Origin: Nostocoides_A vanveenii
GTDB lineage: Bacteria; Actinomycetota; Actinomycetes; Actinomycetales; Dermatophilaceae
Length of the DNA: 64,000 bases
Reading direction: 5' to 3'
Assembly (NCBI RefSeq): GCF_039531165.1
Contig: NZ_BAAAPN010000035.1
Location: forward strand, 39,605 to 103,604
Part shown: one piece after another, positions 24,609 to 33,717 of the stretch
Layout: the number at the start of each line of letters is the position of its first letter
Numbering within the stretch: the first letter of the stretch is position 1
Translations under genes and position numbers: made by a program
Notes under the pieces: model-generated
Databases searched by the model: none
Told to the model about the DNA's origin: nothing
The model's input: the letters and a program-made list of their open reading frames with translations, nothing else

Positions 24609-26108
24609 TCAGCCGACCCCGAGCAGCGACTTGACGGGGTCGATCGCGAAGTAGAGAACGAACAACGCAGCCGTGACCCACATCAGCGGGTGGATCTCGG
24701 CGATCTTGCCCTTGGCCAGCTTGATCAGCACATAGACCACGAAGCCCGCACCGATACCGACGGTGATCGAGTAGGTGAAGGGCATCAGCACGATCGTCAA
24801 GAACGCGGGGATCGCGATCTCCAGGTCGTCCCAGTCGATCTCGCGCACCTGCTGCATCATCAAGAACCCAACGACGACCAGGGCGGGGGTGGCCGCCTCA
24901 TACGGCACGACCGCAACGAGCGGCGCGAGGAAGGTAGCGAGCAGGAAGAGCACGCCGGTGACCACCGAGGCCAGCCCGGTCCGCGCTCCCTCGCCGACGC
25001 CCGACGCCGATTCGATATAGGACGTATTCGACGACACCGCCGCCGCGCCGCCGGCCATGGCCGCCACCGAGTCGACGATCAGGATGCGCTCAGAGTTGGG
25101 CGGCACGCCTTCGGCGTCGTTCAGGCCCGCTTCGGCGCCGATGGCGACCATCGTGCCCATGGTGTCGAAGAAGTCCGCGAGCAGGAGCGTGAAGATCAGC
25201 AGGACCGCCGAGATCACGCCGATGGCCTTGAAGGATCCCAGCAGGTTGAAGTCGCCCAGCAGTCCGAAGTCCGGGGTGCTCGCGACCGAGCTCGGAAGTT
25301 TCGGGACGTTCAAGCCCCAGCCGGTCGGGTTGACCAGTTCGCCCTTGTCGTTCTTCTGCGCGCCGATCTTGCCGATCGACTCCACGATGATCGCCAGCAC
25401 GGTGGCGGACAGGATGCCGTAGAGGATCGCGCCGCGCACCTTGCGCACCAGCAGGACGACGGTGATGAACAGGCCAAGCACAAAGACGAGCAGCGGCCAG
25501 CCGACGAGGAAGCCACCGACGCCGAGCTCACCCAGCGGACCGCCAAAAGACTTGCGCACGAAGCCTGCGTCGACGAAGCCGATGACGGCGATGAACAGGC
25601 CGATGCCGACCGAGATCGCCGTCTTCAACTGCGGCGGCACGGCGTGGAAAACCGCCTGCCGGAAGCCGGTCAACACCAGGATCGTGATGATCAGGCCTTC
25701 GATGACCACCAGGCCCATGGCGTCCGCCCACGTCATCTCGGGCAGCTTGGCGATGCCGAAGGTGACGAAGGCATTGAGGCCGAGGCCCGTGGCGAGCGCG
25801 AGCGGGAAGTTCGCGACCACGCCCATCAAGATGGTCATCACGCCCGCGACCAGGGCCGTCGTCGCCGCCACCATGGCCAAATTGGGGGCCGCGCCGCCGC
25901 CGAGGAATTTGCCGGTCGAGTCGGTCTGCGTGCCGATGATCAGCGGGTTGAGGACGACGATGTACGCCATCGTGAAGAAGGTAGCCAGGCCACCACGGAG
26001 TTCGCGCGCGACGGTCGACCCGCGCGCAGTGATCTGGAAGAAGCCGTCGAGGCCGCCGGCTGCGGGGGGCGGCGGGGTGCGCCGGTCCCGGACTTGGGGG
26101 TTCGCCAT
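24609..26108 (-). CDS. NCS2-family purine permease of the AzgA/PbuG type
   Basis: This is a 499-residue polytopic permease of the AzgA branch, which imports adenine, guanine and hypoxanthine with protons. It shows GLATFFTMAYIVVLNPLI near the start, ATGLGLNAFVTF, LLADFFDTMGTMVAIGAEAG, and SSNTSYIESASGVGEGART, all strong AzgA/PbuG signatures. The ATG at 26108 or one three codons earlier could start it; neither has a good Shine-Dalgarno. It diverges from a DUF2530 gene. The exact purine cannot be assigned. Confidence 0.92.
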   Translation of the reverse strand: MANPQVRDRRTPPPPAAGGLDGFFQITARGSTVARELRGGLATFFTMAYIVVLNPLIIGTQTDSTGKFLGGGAAPNLAMVAATTALVAGVMTILMGVVANFPLALATGLGLNAFVTFGIAKLPEMTWADAMGLVVIEGLIITILVLTGFRQAVFHAVPPQLKTAISVGIGLFIAVIGFVDAGFVRKSFGGPLGELGVGGFLVGWPLLVFVLGLFITVVLLVRKVRGAILYGILSATVLAIIVESIGKIGAQKNDKGELVNPTGWGLNVPKLPSSVASTPDFGLLGDFNLLGSFKAIGVISAVLLIFTLLLADFFDTMGTMVAIGAEAGLNDAEGVPPNSERILIVDSVAAMAGGAAAVSSNTSYIESASGVGEGARTGLASVVTGVLFLLATFLAPLVAVVPYEAATPALVVVGFLMMQQVREIDWDDLEIAIPAFLTIVLMPFTYSITVGIGAGFVVYVLIKLAKGKIAEIHPLMWVTAALFVLYFAIDPVKSLLGVG

Positions 26109-26159
26109 GGCGCGCATGGTATTCAACGGTGCAGGTGAGCCGGTCGGTAGGCTCAGGCT

Positions 26160-26444
26160 GTGAGCACGCTACGCCACGACAACGGCCTCGCCCCGACCGC
26201 GCCGGAGCCGATCGCCTTCCGGATGGACCGGATCGTCCTGATCGGGATCGGCGTCTGGGTGCTCGCCCTCGTCGCGACCCTGACCATCCCCGCGCTGCGC
26301 GACGGCGACCGCGCGTGGTGGAAGTGGGCGTCCCTCACCGGCATCGCACTGGGCGCGCTCGGCTATATCTACGTGCGCCGCGGCCGCGGGAATGCCGCCG
26401 ACGCCCATGGCTCCGCCCCCGCCAACCCGCAGGACTACTACTGA
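26160..26444 (+). CDS. DUF2530 small membrane protein
   Basis: This 94-residue protein has two transmembrane helices (IVLIGIGVWVLALVATLTI and ASLTGIALGALGYIYV) joined by a short loop with RDGDRAWWKW, and an unstructured C-terminus. This is the DUF2530 pattern of actinobacteria. Function is unknown. The GTG start at 26160 lies 51 bp from the divergent purine permease start. Confidence 0.8.
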   Translation: MSTLRHDNGLAPTAPEPIAFRMDRIVLIGIGVWVLALVATLTIPALRDGDRAWWKWASLTGIALGALGYIYVRRGRGNAADAHGSAPANPQDYY

Positions 26445-26473
26445 CCGTCGGCTCGGACCGTAGGCTCGCGTTC

Positions 26474-26974
26474 GTGGCCGCCCTGACCCTTCTGCCGTAT
26501 GCCGAGTCCGACCTGCCGGACTTCGCTCCCGTCTTCCGGGCGATCGTCGATGCCGGTGAGACCTACGCCTACCCGACGGGGCTGTCCGACACCGCGATCC
26601 AGGCTCTGTGGTGGGAGGCACCGCCCGGGCATACGGTCATCGCCCGCGACGCCGGCGGGCGCTTCCTCGGCAGCGCCAAGATGGGGGCGAACCGCCCGTC
26701 CCGGGGTGCGCATATCGGCACCGCGAGCTTCATGGTCGCCGACGCCGCCCGCGGCCTCGGGGTCGGCCGGGCGTTGCTGGACTATGTGATCGACTGGCAT
26801 CGCCGCGCAGGTTTCGCCGGGATCCAGTTCAACGCCGTTGTCGAGACCAACACCGCGGCGGTGCGCCTGTGGCAGTCGGCCGGCTTCGCGATCATCGGCA
26901 CGGTGCCGGGTGCCTTCGACTCGCGCGCCCACGGCCGGGTCGGCCTGCACGTGATGTTCCTGAAGCTGACCTGA
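26474..26974 (+). CDS. GNAT-family N-acetyltransferase
   Basis: This 166-residue acetyltransferase has the GNAT core: acceptor-side helices (FRAIVDAGETYAYPTGLSD), beta4 (HIGTASFMVADAARGLG), the acetyl-CoA loop VADAARGLGVGRALLDYVI, and the C-terminal NTAAVRLWQSAGFAIIGTV. Start at GTG 26474, 29 bp after the DUF2530 stop, so probably cotranscribed. The substrate is unknown; the nearest named relatives are L-amino-acid or PhnO-like acetyltransferases. Confidence 0.9.
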   Translation: MAALTLLPYAESDLPDFAPVFRAIVDAGETYAYPTGLSDTAIQALWWEAPPGHTVIARDAGGRFLGSAKMGANRPSRGAHIGTASFMVADAARGLGVGRALLDYVIDWHRRAGFAGIQFNAVVETNTAAVRLWQSAGFAIIGTVPGAFDSRAHGRVGLHVMFLKLT

Positions 26975-26982
26975 GCCGCGCG

Positions 26983-28758
26983 TTAGGGGGTCAGGACCGC
27001 CTGCTGGACCAGCGCGGCATACGTCTTGATGCCGGCGGTCGTCATGTGGACGCCGTCGGTGTTGACGTACTCAGGGTGCCCGTCCGAGACGGCCGCCCAA
27101 TCCGCGAGGTGCACGCGCGGGCGGGCGGCGGCGACGGCCCGCACGGTCGCGACATTGGGAGCCATCCAGGGGCGTGGCACGCGGGGGGTCACCAGCACCA
27201 CAGTCGCGGCCGCGGGGATCGCGTCGATAGCGGCGATCAGTTGCGACTTGTCGATGATCCCGTTGTTGCCGGTGTGGATGAGCACGACATCCTCTGGCAG
27301 CGTGGGCGCCTCGCGCAGCAACTCGGGCAGCAGCGTCCACGACTGCTCACCGATCTGGGCGCGCAGGACCACATCGGCGAAGATCTTGCGCAGCCGGGGC
27401 GTGGCCCCCAACGCGACCGAGTCGCCGTAGACCGCCATCGTCAGCGTGCCGGTTGCGCCCGGACGAATCTTCAGCGGCGGCGTGGTCGCGGACCCGGTGG
27501 CCGTAGGCGTGGAGGGCGTCACGGAGGGGAGAACGAGATGGGCCGGCGCGGCACTCGTCGTCGGGGTGAATGCGGCGGCGGCCACCGTGAGCACGGTCAG
27601 TGAGGCGAGCCCGCCGGTGACCAAGCCGGTCGCGGGCAGGCGCCAGACCTGCCAATCCCGCAGCCGTCGCCAGGCCCCCCGGATGCCGTAGCGCCGGGTC
27701 GGCGTCTCGACGAAGCGATAGCACAGCTCGGAGACGACGCCGAGTAGGGCGAGTCGCAGCACCAGATTCGCCGCGCCGGTGAGCGGCACATCGAGAGTCG
27801 GCCGGGTGAAGACAAAGACCGGCCAGTGCCACAGATAGAGCCCGTATGACCGCTTCCCCACCGCCGCGAGCGGCGGTGCGTCGAGCAGCCGGCCCAGCGG
27901 GCCGGGGCGGCTCGCCGCGGCGACCAGCAGCGCAACCACGGCGGCGAAGGCGACGAATCCGAAGCGGTAGAGCGGCACCGACCAGGAGTCGAGCGCAGCA
28001 TACGCCCAGATGACGGCGGCGAGCGCGGCGACGCCGGCGAACGTCATACCGGCACGGGCGGGTGAGAGCGGTGGGCGGGCGCGGGTGAAGCCGCGTCCGC
28101 CACGCCACACCGCGAGCGCGGAGCCGATCAGGACGGCGCTCGCGTGCGAGTCGGTGCCGAAGTAGTAGCGCGACGGGTCCGCGGTCATCGGTGCGCCGGA
28201 GGCGTGGGTGCCCAGGCCCATGACCAGTCCCGACGCGGCGGCCAGCAGCAGGGCGACGGCGAGCAGGCGCGTGCGCCGGGCGGCCACCGTCGCGGCGCTG
28301 GCGAGGACCACAGCGACGATGAGCGGCCAGAGCAGATAGAACTGCTCCTCCACGGCCAGGGACCACAGGTGCTGCAGGGCCGGCGGGCGCCCGGAGGCCT
28401 CGAAATAGGAGCGCTGGTGCAGGACGTACCACCAGTTGGAGGTATAGGTGGCGGCCGCCGCGAGATCGCCGAGGTAGCTGCGCAGATGGTCCCGGTCGAG
28501 GATGAGCTCGGCGATCGTCGTGGCGGCGAGCGTGGCCGCGAGTGCTGGCAGCAAGCGGCGCGCCCGGGCCTGCCAGAAGTGCCGCAGATCGACGCGGCCG
28601 TGGAAGGAGCGGGCCCACACCTGCGAGGTGATCAGATAGCCACTGATGACGAAGAAGACGTCGACCCCGAGGAAACCGCCCGGCAGCCAGGGCAGGTCGA
28701 GGTGGAAGAGGATGACGGCGATGACCGCGACGGCGCGCAACCCGTCGAGCCCGGCCAC
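26983..28758 (-). CDS. Membrane O-acyltransferase (OafA type) with C-terminal SGNH domain
   Basis: This 591-residue protein acylates an extracytoplasmic glycan or wall polymer. Residues 1-350 form an acyltransferase-3 membrane domain: GLDGLRAVAVIAVILFH holds the conserved His, followed by GVDVFFVISGYLIT, the RR motif in ARARRLLPAL, and LQHLWSLAVEEQFYLLWP. Around 380 a last TM helix leads to an SGNH hydrolase-like domain with the Ser motif YGDSVALG, HTGNNG and a final DGVHMT Asp/His pair. The GTG at 28758 is the only in-frame start I find near the core. OatA-type peptidoglycan O-acetylation is possible; the substrate is not shown. Confidence 0.93.
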   Translation of the reverse strand: MAGLDGLRAVAVIAVILFHLDLPWLPGGFLGVDVFFVISGYLITSQVWARSFHGRVDLRHFWQARARRLLPALAATLAATTIAELILDRDHLRSYLGDLAAAATYTSNWWYVLHQRSYFEASGRPPALQHLWSLAVEEQFYLLWPLIVAVVLASAATVAARRTRLLAVALLLAAASGLVMGLGTHASGAPMTADPSRYYFGTDSHASAVLIGSALAVWRGGRGFTRARPPLSPARAGMTFAGVAALAAVIWAYAALDSWSVPLYRFGFVAFAAVVALLVAAASRPGPLGRLLDAPPLAAVGKRSYGLYLWHWPVFVFTRPTLDVPLTGAANLVLRLALLGVVSELCYRFVETPTRRYGIRGAWRRLRDWQVWRLPATGLVTGGLASLTVLTVAAAAFTPTTSAAPAHLVLPSVTPSTPTATGSATTPPLKIRPGATGTLTMAVYGDSVALGATPRLRKIFADVVLRAQIGEQSWTLLPELLREAPTLPEDVVLIHTGNNGIIDKSQLIAAIDAIPAAATVVLVTPRVPRPWMAPNVATVRAVAAARPRVHLADWAAVSDGHPEYVNTDGVHMTTAGIKTYAALVQQAVLTP

Positions 28759-29077
28759 CTTGGGCAGCCTGGTCCGCGTGGCTCCAGCGAGGGCCCGTAC
28801 AGGCGCTAGCGCGCCGACCTGGGTGCGGGCAGCGTCGATGGCGTGATCCCCTCTCGCGCGTGGAACTCGACCACTATGGGGCCGCGGCCGGGCGAAGAGT
28901 GGGAAGCCACACCGCTGGCGCAGGGTGAAATATGCACGTCTGACCAGGTCAGGCCCACAGCCAGGCCTTAGGGGAGCCGGCAGCCACGCCGGACGATGAT
29001 CCCTGCGCCGAGGTCGTCAGAAACTCGGTGGCGCGAGGCGGGACTGTCCGACGAGGTCAGGGATCGCCGGGCGGCGA
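28759..29077. other. 319-bp interval, probable acyltransferase promoter only
   Basis: No gene is recognised. On the minus strand a CATATTTC stretch near 28930 is the only A+T-rich site and could be part of a promoter for the acyltransferase gene. No hairpin follows the DUF3027 stop. Confidence 0.35.
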
Positions 29078-29818
29078 TCAGAGCTCGTCGACAGTGAACT
29101 CGTCGACGATCGGCTCGGGGATGCGATCGGGCTCCGGCCGGTCCATGTCGGTCTCCGAGTGCGCCCCGCACCCGTGGTCGCGGCTGACGACGGTGCCGTC
29201 GGAGGGCGACCATGCGTTGGCGCAGATCCCGAACACCGCACGGAGCGTGCCGGCCAGGGGCACGTAGTAGCCGCACGACGCGCAGTGCGCGGGCGCCTTG
29301 ACGGCGACCGGGGCGGCCGGGCCGTGCGCCCCTTCGTACCAGCGCTGAGCGGCCCGGTCGCGCCCCTCGGGCGAGAGCACGCGGGGTCGGCCCAGGCCGA
29401 GCTCCCACAGCGCCACCGCGTCGACGTCCTCCTCGCCGGTCGCCTCGAAACCCTGCTCCAGACAGGGATCGTCGGCGACGAAGGGGGTGATATCGCCGGG
29501 TCCGATGTCCCCGGGAGCCAGCCGATCGGCATACGGCAACCAGGCGGGGGCCAGCAGGGCACCGTCGGTGGGCAGCAGCGAGGACTCGCAGACGGTCGCG
29601 ACCTTCGCGCGCGGGGCGCGCGCGACCGAGACCGCCCACTGCCAGCCCGGATAGGCCGCAGCGAGGCAATCGAAGTAGTGCACCGCGAGGCGATCGGCCA
29701 GCATCGCGACGCCGCGGTGCTCTCCGATCGTGCCCGGCTCAGCGGCTTCGGTCAGCGCCGCCAGCGCGACGTCGGCAGCACCGACGAGCACGGCATCCGG
29801 CTTGACCGCGGCAACCAT
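29078..29818 (-). CDS. DUF3027 protein
   Basis: This 246-residue actinobacterial protein is DUF3027. Diagnostic stretches are YPGWQWAVSVARAPRAKVA, LLPTDGALLAPAWLPYADR, RPRVLSPEGRDRAAQRWY, and a metal-site-like ending with CASCGYYVPLAG, FGICANAWSPSDG and DHGCGAHSE. Five conserved Cys plus His suggest a zinc-ribbon-like part. The ATG at 29818 shares its A with the stop of the cold-shock gene (TGATG). The pairing with a cold-shock protein gene is common in the phylum. Function is unknown. Confidence 0.88.
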   Translation of the reverse strand: MVAAVKPDAVLVGAADVALAALTEAAEPGTIGEHRGVAMLADRLAVHYFDCLAAAYPGWQWAVSVARAPRAKVATVCESSLLPTDGALLAPAWLPYADRLAPGDIGPGDITPFVADDPCLEQGFEATGEEDVDAVALWELGLGRPRVLSPEGRDRAAQRWYEGAHGPAAPVAVKAPAHCASCGYYVPLAGTLRAVFGICANAWSPSDGTVVSRDHGCGAHSETDMDRPEPDRIPEPIVDEFTVDEL

Positions 29819-30213
29819 CAAGGCTCGAGATCCGCCGCGACGGCGCGCAGGACCTGCGCCACCTTGGTCGCGATGCCCTTGTCGGGGTAGTGGCCCTTGC
29901 GCAGGCTGGTGGAGACCTTGTCGAGCAACTGCATGACGTCCTCGACGATGACGACCATGTCCTCGGTGGGCTTGCGGTCGCGTTCGCGACGGTTGGCCTG
30001 CACGCTGGGAGCGGGCTCCAGGACGTGGACGGCCATCGCCTGGGCACCCTTGCGGCCGGTGGCGACGCCGAACTCGATGCGTGTGCCCGCCTTGATCGTG
30101 GTCAGCCCCGCGGGCAGCGCATTGGCGTGAAGGAAGACGTCCTCGCCCTCGTCCGCGTCGATGAAGCCGAAACCCTTGTCGGCGTCATACCACTTGACCT
30201 TGCCAGTAGGCAC
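29818..30213 (-). CDS. Cold-shock-domain protein with C-terminal extension
   Basis: The first ~68 of 131 residues are a CspA-type OB fold with RNP1 (KGFGFID) and RNP2-like (DVFLHANAL) motifs, which bind single-stranded RNA or DNA. Residues 80-131 form a helical extension (MVVIVEDVMQLLDKVSTSL) not present in classical CspA. The GTG at 30213 has GAGG 7 nt upstream. Translation is coupled to DUF3027. The extension distinguishes it from ordinary cold-shock proteins and probably links it to its partner; that is inference. Confidence 0.9.
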   Translation of the reverse strand: MPTGKVKWYDADKGFGFIDADEGEDVFLHANALPAGLTTIKAGTRIEFGVATGRKGAQAMAVHVLEPAPSVQANRRERDRKPTEDMVVIVEDVMQLLDKVSTSLRKGHYPDKGIATKVAQVLRAVAADLEP

Positions 30214-30303
30214 CGTGCACCTCGTGAAGTCGTACTGAACGGGCGCGCCGATGCGCGCCCGCTGTGCTAAGGCTAACGCGCCCCGCGCCCGGCGCGCACC
30301 GCG

Positions 30304-31233
30304 TTATGCCCGCAGGTGGGCGGTGATGCCCCACTCCGCGGCCCAGCTCGAGCCGGGCGCGATCCAGGCCAGGTCGGTTCCGGAGTTGAAGGCGTCGGCC
30401 GGGCAGGACATCGGCTCGATGGCGATCCCGGGCGGATAGGGGCCATCGAGCGGCAGCGTGACCTTTTCGTCGAACACCTGCGCCCACGGGAGTTCTTGGC
30501 TGCCCCAGACCTCGACCCGGCCGGCGGGGACGCCGTCGACGGTGATCCGCCACCGCTCGCCGTCGCGCGCGAAATCGGTGTATGCCGTGTCCAACCCCAC
30601 CGCGCCCAGCGCACCGCCCGTCCGGAAGTCGTAGGCCGTTCCCTCCACGGGGACGGAAGCCACCGGAAGCAAGCGTTCGGGATCGACCGTCAGATACGAC
30701 TCGGCCGGCAGGGTGAGCGTGACGTCGCCGGGCGCGGCGCCGCCGGTCGCGACATACGGGTGGGCGGCGAAGCCGAAGGGCACCGGCTCCTCGCCCGGGT
30801 TATGGGCGTGGACGCGGACGGTCAGCCCCTCCGGGCCGAGGCGATAGACCAGGCCGAGGTCGAGATACCAGGGCCAGCCGGGCTGGGGGTGGAGGCGATA
30901 GCGGACCTCGACGCTGTCCGCGGTCTGGGCCACGAGTTCCCAATTGACCCAGCGGACGAGGCCGTGGCTGGCATTGTGGCGGGCCACCTCGCTGATCGGC
31001 AGTTGCTGGTCGGCCCCGCCGAGGTGATAGCGACCGTCGCGGATGCGGTTGGGCCAGGGCAGGAGCACCTGACCCCGGCCGTGGGCGCACATCTGCTCAG
31101 TGACATAGCCGGCGACCACGGGGATCTCGCCGACGTCATAGGTGCGCAGGCCCCCGCCCACCTCGACGACGATTGCGCGCTGGTCGCCGTGGGAGATCAG
31201 CCACTGGGCGCCCGATGGGCTCGGTGCGGTCAT
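30304..31233 (-). CDS. Aldose 1-epimerase family protein
   Basis: This 309-residue protein has the galactose mutarotase fold of the YeaD/GalM superfamily: LPWPNRIRDGRYHLGG, the catalytic His region NASHGLVRW, FGFAAHPYVATGG, and the Glu near the C-terminus in GIAIEPMSCPADAFN. It interconverts sugar anomers. I chose ATG 31233 (MTAPSPSGAQW) over an ATG seven codons upstream. No other sugar genes lie nearby, so the sugar is unknown. Confidence 0.92.
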   Translation of the reverse strand: MTAPSPSGAQWLISHGDQRAIVVEVGGGLRTYDVGEIPVVAGYVTEQMCAHGRGQVLLPWPNRIRDGRYHLGGADQQLPISEVARHNASHGLVRWVNWELVAQTADSVEVRYRLHPQPGWPWYLDLGLVYRLGPEGLTVRVHAHNPGEEPVPFGFAAHPYVATGGAAPGDVTLTLPAESYLTVDPERLLPVASVPVEGTAYDFRTGGALGAVGLDTAYTDFARDGERWRITVDGVPAGRVEVWGSQELPWAQVFDEKVTLPLDGPYPPGIAIEPMSCPADAFNSGTDLAWIAPGSSWAAEWGITAHLRA

Positions 31234-31286
31234 GCCCTGATCGTGCCAGGTCACTTATCCTGGCGTCACCCACCCAGGAGCCCGCC

Positions 31287-31808
31287 ATGACCGACCCGAC
31301 CCGCCCGCTGCCCGATCTCGGCGCGCCCCGGTCGCGTGTCCAGGACGCCCCGCCCGGGCGGTATGTCCCGCCGCCGGGCACCCCTGATCCCGCGGCCACG
31401 CCCTATCCGTCGAGCCCCTATGGCCCCGCGGGCGGCGCGAACCCGTATGCCGTCGGCTCAGCGAGCGGGCAACCCACCGCCGCGCCGAATCCCTATGCCG
31501 TGCATCAGGATCCGTCCGCCCTAGGTGCGTATGCCGCCGGGCACTCGAACGGCTCCGCGATCACCTTGGTTGTGCTCTCGGCACTGTGCATCTTCCCGCT
31601 CGCCCTCATCACCCAGATCCCCGCGCTCGTCCTGGGGATCATGTCGCTGGCCGCCGGGCGGGCCGAACCGGCGCGCGCGGCGCGCCTGGCACGGGCCGGC
31701 TGGTGGGCCTTCGCCGGTGGCCTCGTGCTGATCGTCGTGCTCGCGCTGGTCATGCTCGCGGCTCTGATCGGCCTGATCACCGCCTTCCTCGGCCTCCTCG
31801 CCGGCTGA
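31287..31808 (+). CDS. Pro/Tyr-rich membrane protein of DUF4190 type
   Basis: The first ~90 of 173 residues are Pro/Tyr/Ala-rich and disordered, with NPYAV repeated twice. Two or three C-terminal hydrophobic helices follow (ITLVVLSALCIFPLALIT, then WAFAGGLVLIVVLALVML), with a basic loop between. This layout matches DUF4190-type proteins of actinobacteria. AGGAG lies 7 nt before the ATG. Role unknown. Confidence 0.8.
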   Translation: MTDPTRPLPDLGAPRSRVQDAPPGRYVPPPGTPDPAATPYPSSPYGPAGGANPYAVGSASGQPTAAPNPYAVHQDPSALGAYAAGHSNGSAITLVVLSALCIFPLALITQIPALVLGIMSLAAGRAEPARAARLARAGWWAFAGGLVLIVVLALVMLAALIGLITAFLGLLAG

Positions 31809-31919
31809 CGCTGGTATTCACCGCTGCCCTCGAGCACATTTCTCCTGGCATTCGGTATCAGGTGGAGGTCGAAGTACTCCCTAGTCGGTGACGCACCCCA
31901 CGATCGACAGGAGCACACC

Positions 31920-32843
31920 ATGCGCGCGACCTCACTCGCCGTGGCCAGCCTGGCCGCTGGTTGCCTCGCCACCCTGACCGCCCCGGCCCAGGCCGCCTAT
32001 CCCGGCACCAACGGCCGAATCGCGGTCGAGACCAACTCAGCCATGTTCACCATCGCCGCCAAGGGCGGCAGCATGGTCTCGCTCGGCCCAGGCACCGGCC
32101 CGCGCTGGTCGCCGGACGGCGCCAAGCTCGCCTTCGCCTACCGCGGCGCGATCTGGACGATGAACGCCAACGGCACCGGCCGGATCAAGATCACCTCAGG
32201 CACCGGCCATGACGTCAACCCGACGTGGTCCCCCGACGGCAAACGCATCGCCTTTTCGCGCTCGGTCACCGGTTCGAAGACCGGGCGGTCACTGGCCGTC
32301 GTCACCGTTGCCACCAAGGCCGTTGCCGCCCTCACCGCGAAGAACGACGGGTGCGCCTTCGACCCGACCTGGGCCAAGACCGGACGCTATGTCGTCTACA
32401 TTGACCAGTGCCCGACCGGTTCGGATTCCACGGACACGATCCGCAAGGTCGACACAACAACCGGTGCCGTCAGCACCATCGTGCCGGTCACGGGGGTGGC
32501 GGCCTTCGGCGGCAAGTGGGCGCACTACAGCGGTCGCGCCGACGTCCTGGCCAGCGGGACGAAGATCCTCTGGTACGGGTACGACACCGACACCTACGAG
32601 ACCTCTCTCGTGACCAGTGACCTAGCCGGCGGCAGCGTGACGTATGTGTCCGGGACGGACGCCGAGTTCGCCTCGGGCGACCCCGCCGCGTCGCCGGACG
32701 GGAAGTTGGCCGTCAGTGGCTACGGGTATGACGTTTCCTCAGTCGAGTCTTTCTGTCTGTCCTCGGGCTGCACCGGGACATTCGACTGGGACATCCCCAG
32801 CGGCGCCTGGGCGACCTCGGTGGATTGGCAGCCCCTGCACTGA
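31920..32843 (+). CDS. Secreted PD40/TolB-like beta-propeller protein
   Basis: This 307-residue protein has a clear signal peptide with cleavage near Ala-Gln-Ala (about residue 25). PD40/TolB repeats follow (PRWSPDGAKLAFAY, PTWSPDGKRIAFSRS, DPTWAKTGRYVVYID, AASPDGKLAVSG), giving a beta-propeller outside the membrane. A Cys pair near the C-terminus (CLSSGC) may form a disulfide. CAGGAG lies 7 nt before the ATG. Such propellers bind proteins or glycans; no enzyme motif is visible. Confidence 0.85.
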   Translation: MRATSLAVASLAAGCLATLTAPAQAAYPGTNGRIAVETNSAMFTIAAKGGSMVSLGPGTGPRWSPDGAKLAFAYRGAIWTMNANGTGRIKITSGTGHDVNPTWSPDGKRIAFSRSVTGSKTGRSLAVVTVATKAVAALTAKNDGCAFDPTWAKTGRYVVYIDQCPTGSDSTDTIRKVDTTTGAVSTIVPVTGVAAFGGKWAHYSGRADVLASGTKILWYGYDTDTYETSLVTSDLAGGSVTYVSGTDAEFASGDPAASPDGKLAVSGYGYDVSSVESFCLSSGCTGTFDWDIPSGAWATSVDWQPLH

Positions 32844-32979
32844 ACCGGGCCCCAGCACCGGGCCGGCGGATGACTGCTACCGGCGGTGGTCGCCGGGCCC
32901 GGCGCATGGCGCATCGGCATCGCGCCGCGATCGCGCCACGGGGCTGCCGGGTAGGACGGCTCTTGAGCCGGCATACAGC

Positions 32980-32998
32980 CAACTCCCAGGTTGAGTTG
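32980..32998. promoter_or_regulatory. Candidate response-regulator site before its own gene
   Basis: CAACTC and GAGTTG flank CCAGGTT, 15 bp before the regulator ATG. The string CAACTCCCAGG recurs before the protease gene at 35210-35220. Confidence 0.4.
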
Positions 32999-33012
32999 TC
33001 AATCTCGAAAGC

Positions 33013-33717
33013 ATGAGCACAGGGGAACCCGAGGCACGGCTGCTCGTCGTCGAGGACGAGCCCAACATCCGCGAGTTGCTGGCGACCTCGCTGCAGTTCG
33101 CCGGGTTCGAGGTGGTCACCGCGGGCGACGGCCGGGCTGGCGTCCGCGCGGCCGCGGAGCACGATCCCGACCTCGTCGTTCTCGACGTGATGCTCCCTGA
33201 CATGGACGGCTTCGAGGTCACCCGCAAGCTGCGCGAGAGCGGCCGGCGGGCACCGATCGTCTTCGTCACCGCCCGCGACAGCGTCGATGACAAGATCAAG
33301 GGCCTGACCGTCGGCGGCGACGACTATGTCACCAAGCCCTTCAGCCTCGAGGAGGTCGTCGCCCGCATCCGCGCGGTGCTGCGGCGCACCCGCGGCGAGG
33401 TCGACGAGGGCGCCGTGTTGCGCTTCGAGGATCTCGAGATCGACGAGGACACCCACGACGTGCGGCGTGCGGGCCGGCCCATCGACACCTCGCCGACCGA
33501 GTACAAGCTGCTGCGCTATCTGATGCTCAATCCCAACCGGGTGCTGTCGAAGGCGCAGATCCTCGACCACGTCTGGGACTACGACTTCCGGGGCGAGTCC
33601 GGCATCGTGGAGTCCTATATCTCCTACTTGCGCAAGAAGATCGACACCGACGGCCTGCCGCCCCTGATCCACACCAAGCGTGGGGTCGGTTACGTCCTGC
33701 GCAAGCCGCCGGCGTGA
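33013..33717 (+). CDS. OmpR-family response regulator (MprA-like)
   Basis: This 234-residue response regulator has a receiver domain with acidic residues Glu14/Asp15, phosphoacceptor Asp58, Thr86 and Lys108. A winged-helix OmpR/PhoB DNA-binding domain follows (SPTEYKLLRYLMLNPNRVL, then HTKRGVGYVLR at the end). It overlaps the kinase gene by GTGA and precedes an HtrA-type protease gene, the same order as mprA-mprB-pepD in Mycobacterium. It probably senses envelope stress and controls the protease and itself. Confidence 0.94.
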   Translation: MSTGEPEARLLVVEDEPNIRELLATSLQFAGFEVVTAGDGRAGVRAAAEHDPDLVVLDVMLPDMDGFEVTRKLRESGRRAPIVFVTARDSVDDKIKGLTVGGDDYVTKPFSLEEVVARIRAVLRRTRGEVDEGAVLRFEDLEIDEDTHDVRRAGRPIDTSPTEYKLLRYLMLNPNRVLSKAQILDHVWDYDFRGESGIVESYISYLRKKIDTDGLPPLIHTKRGVGYVLRKPPA

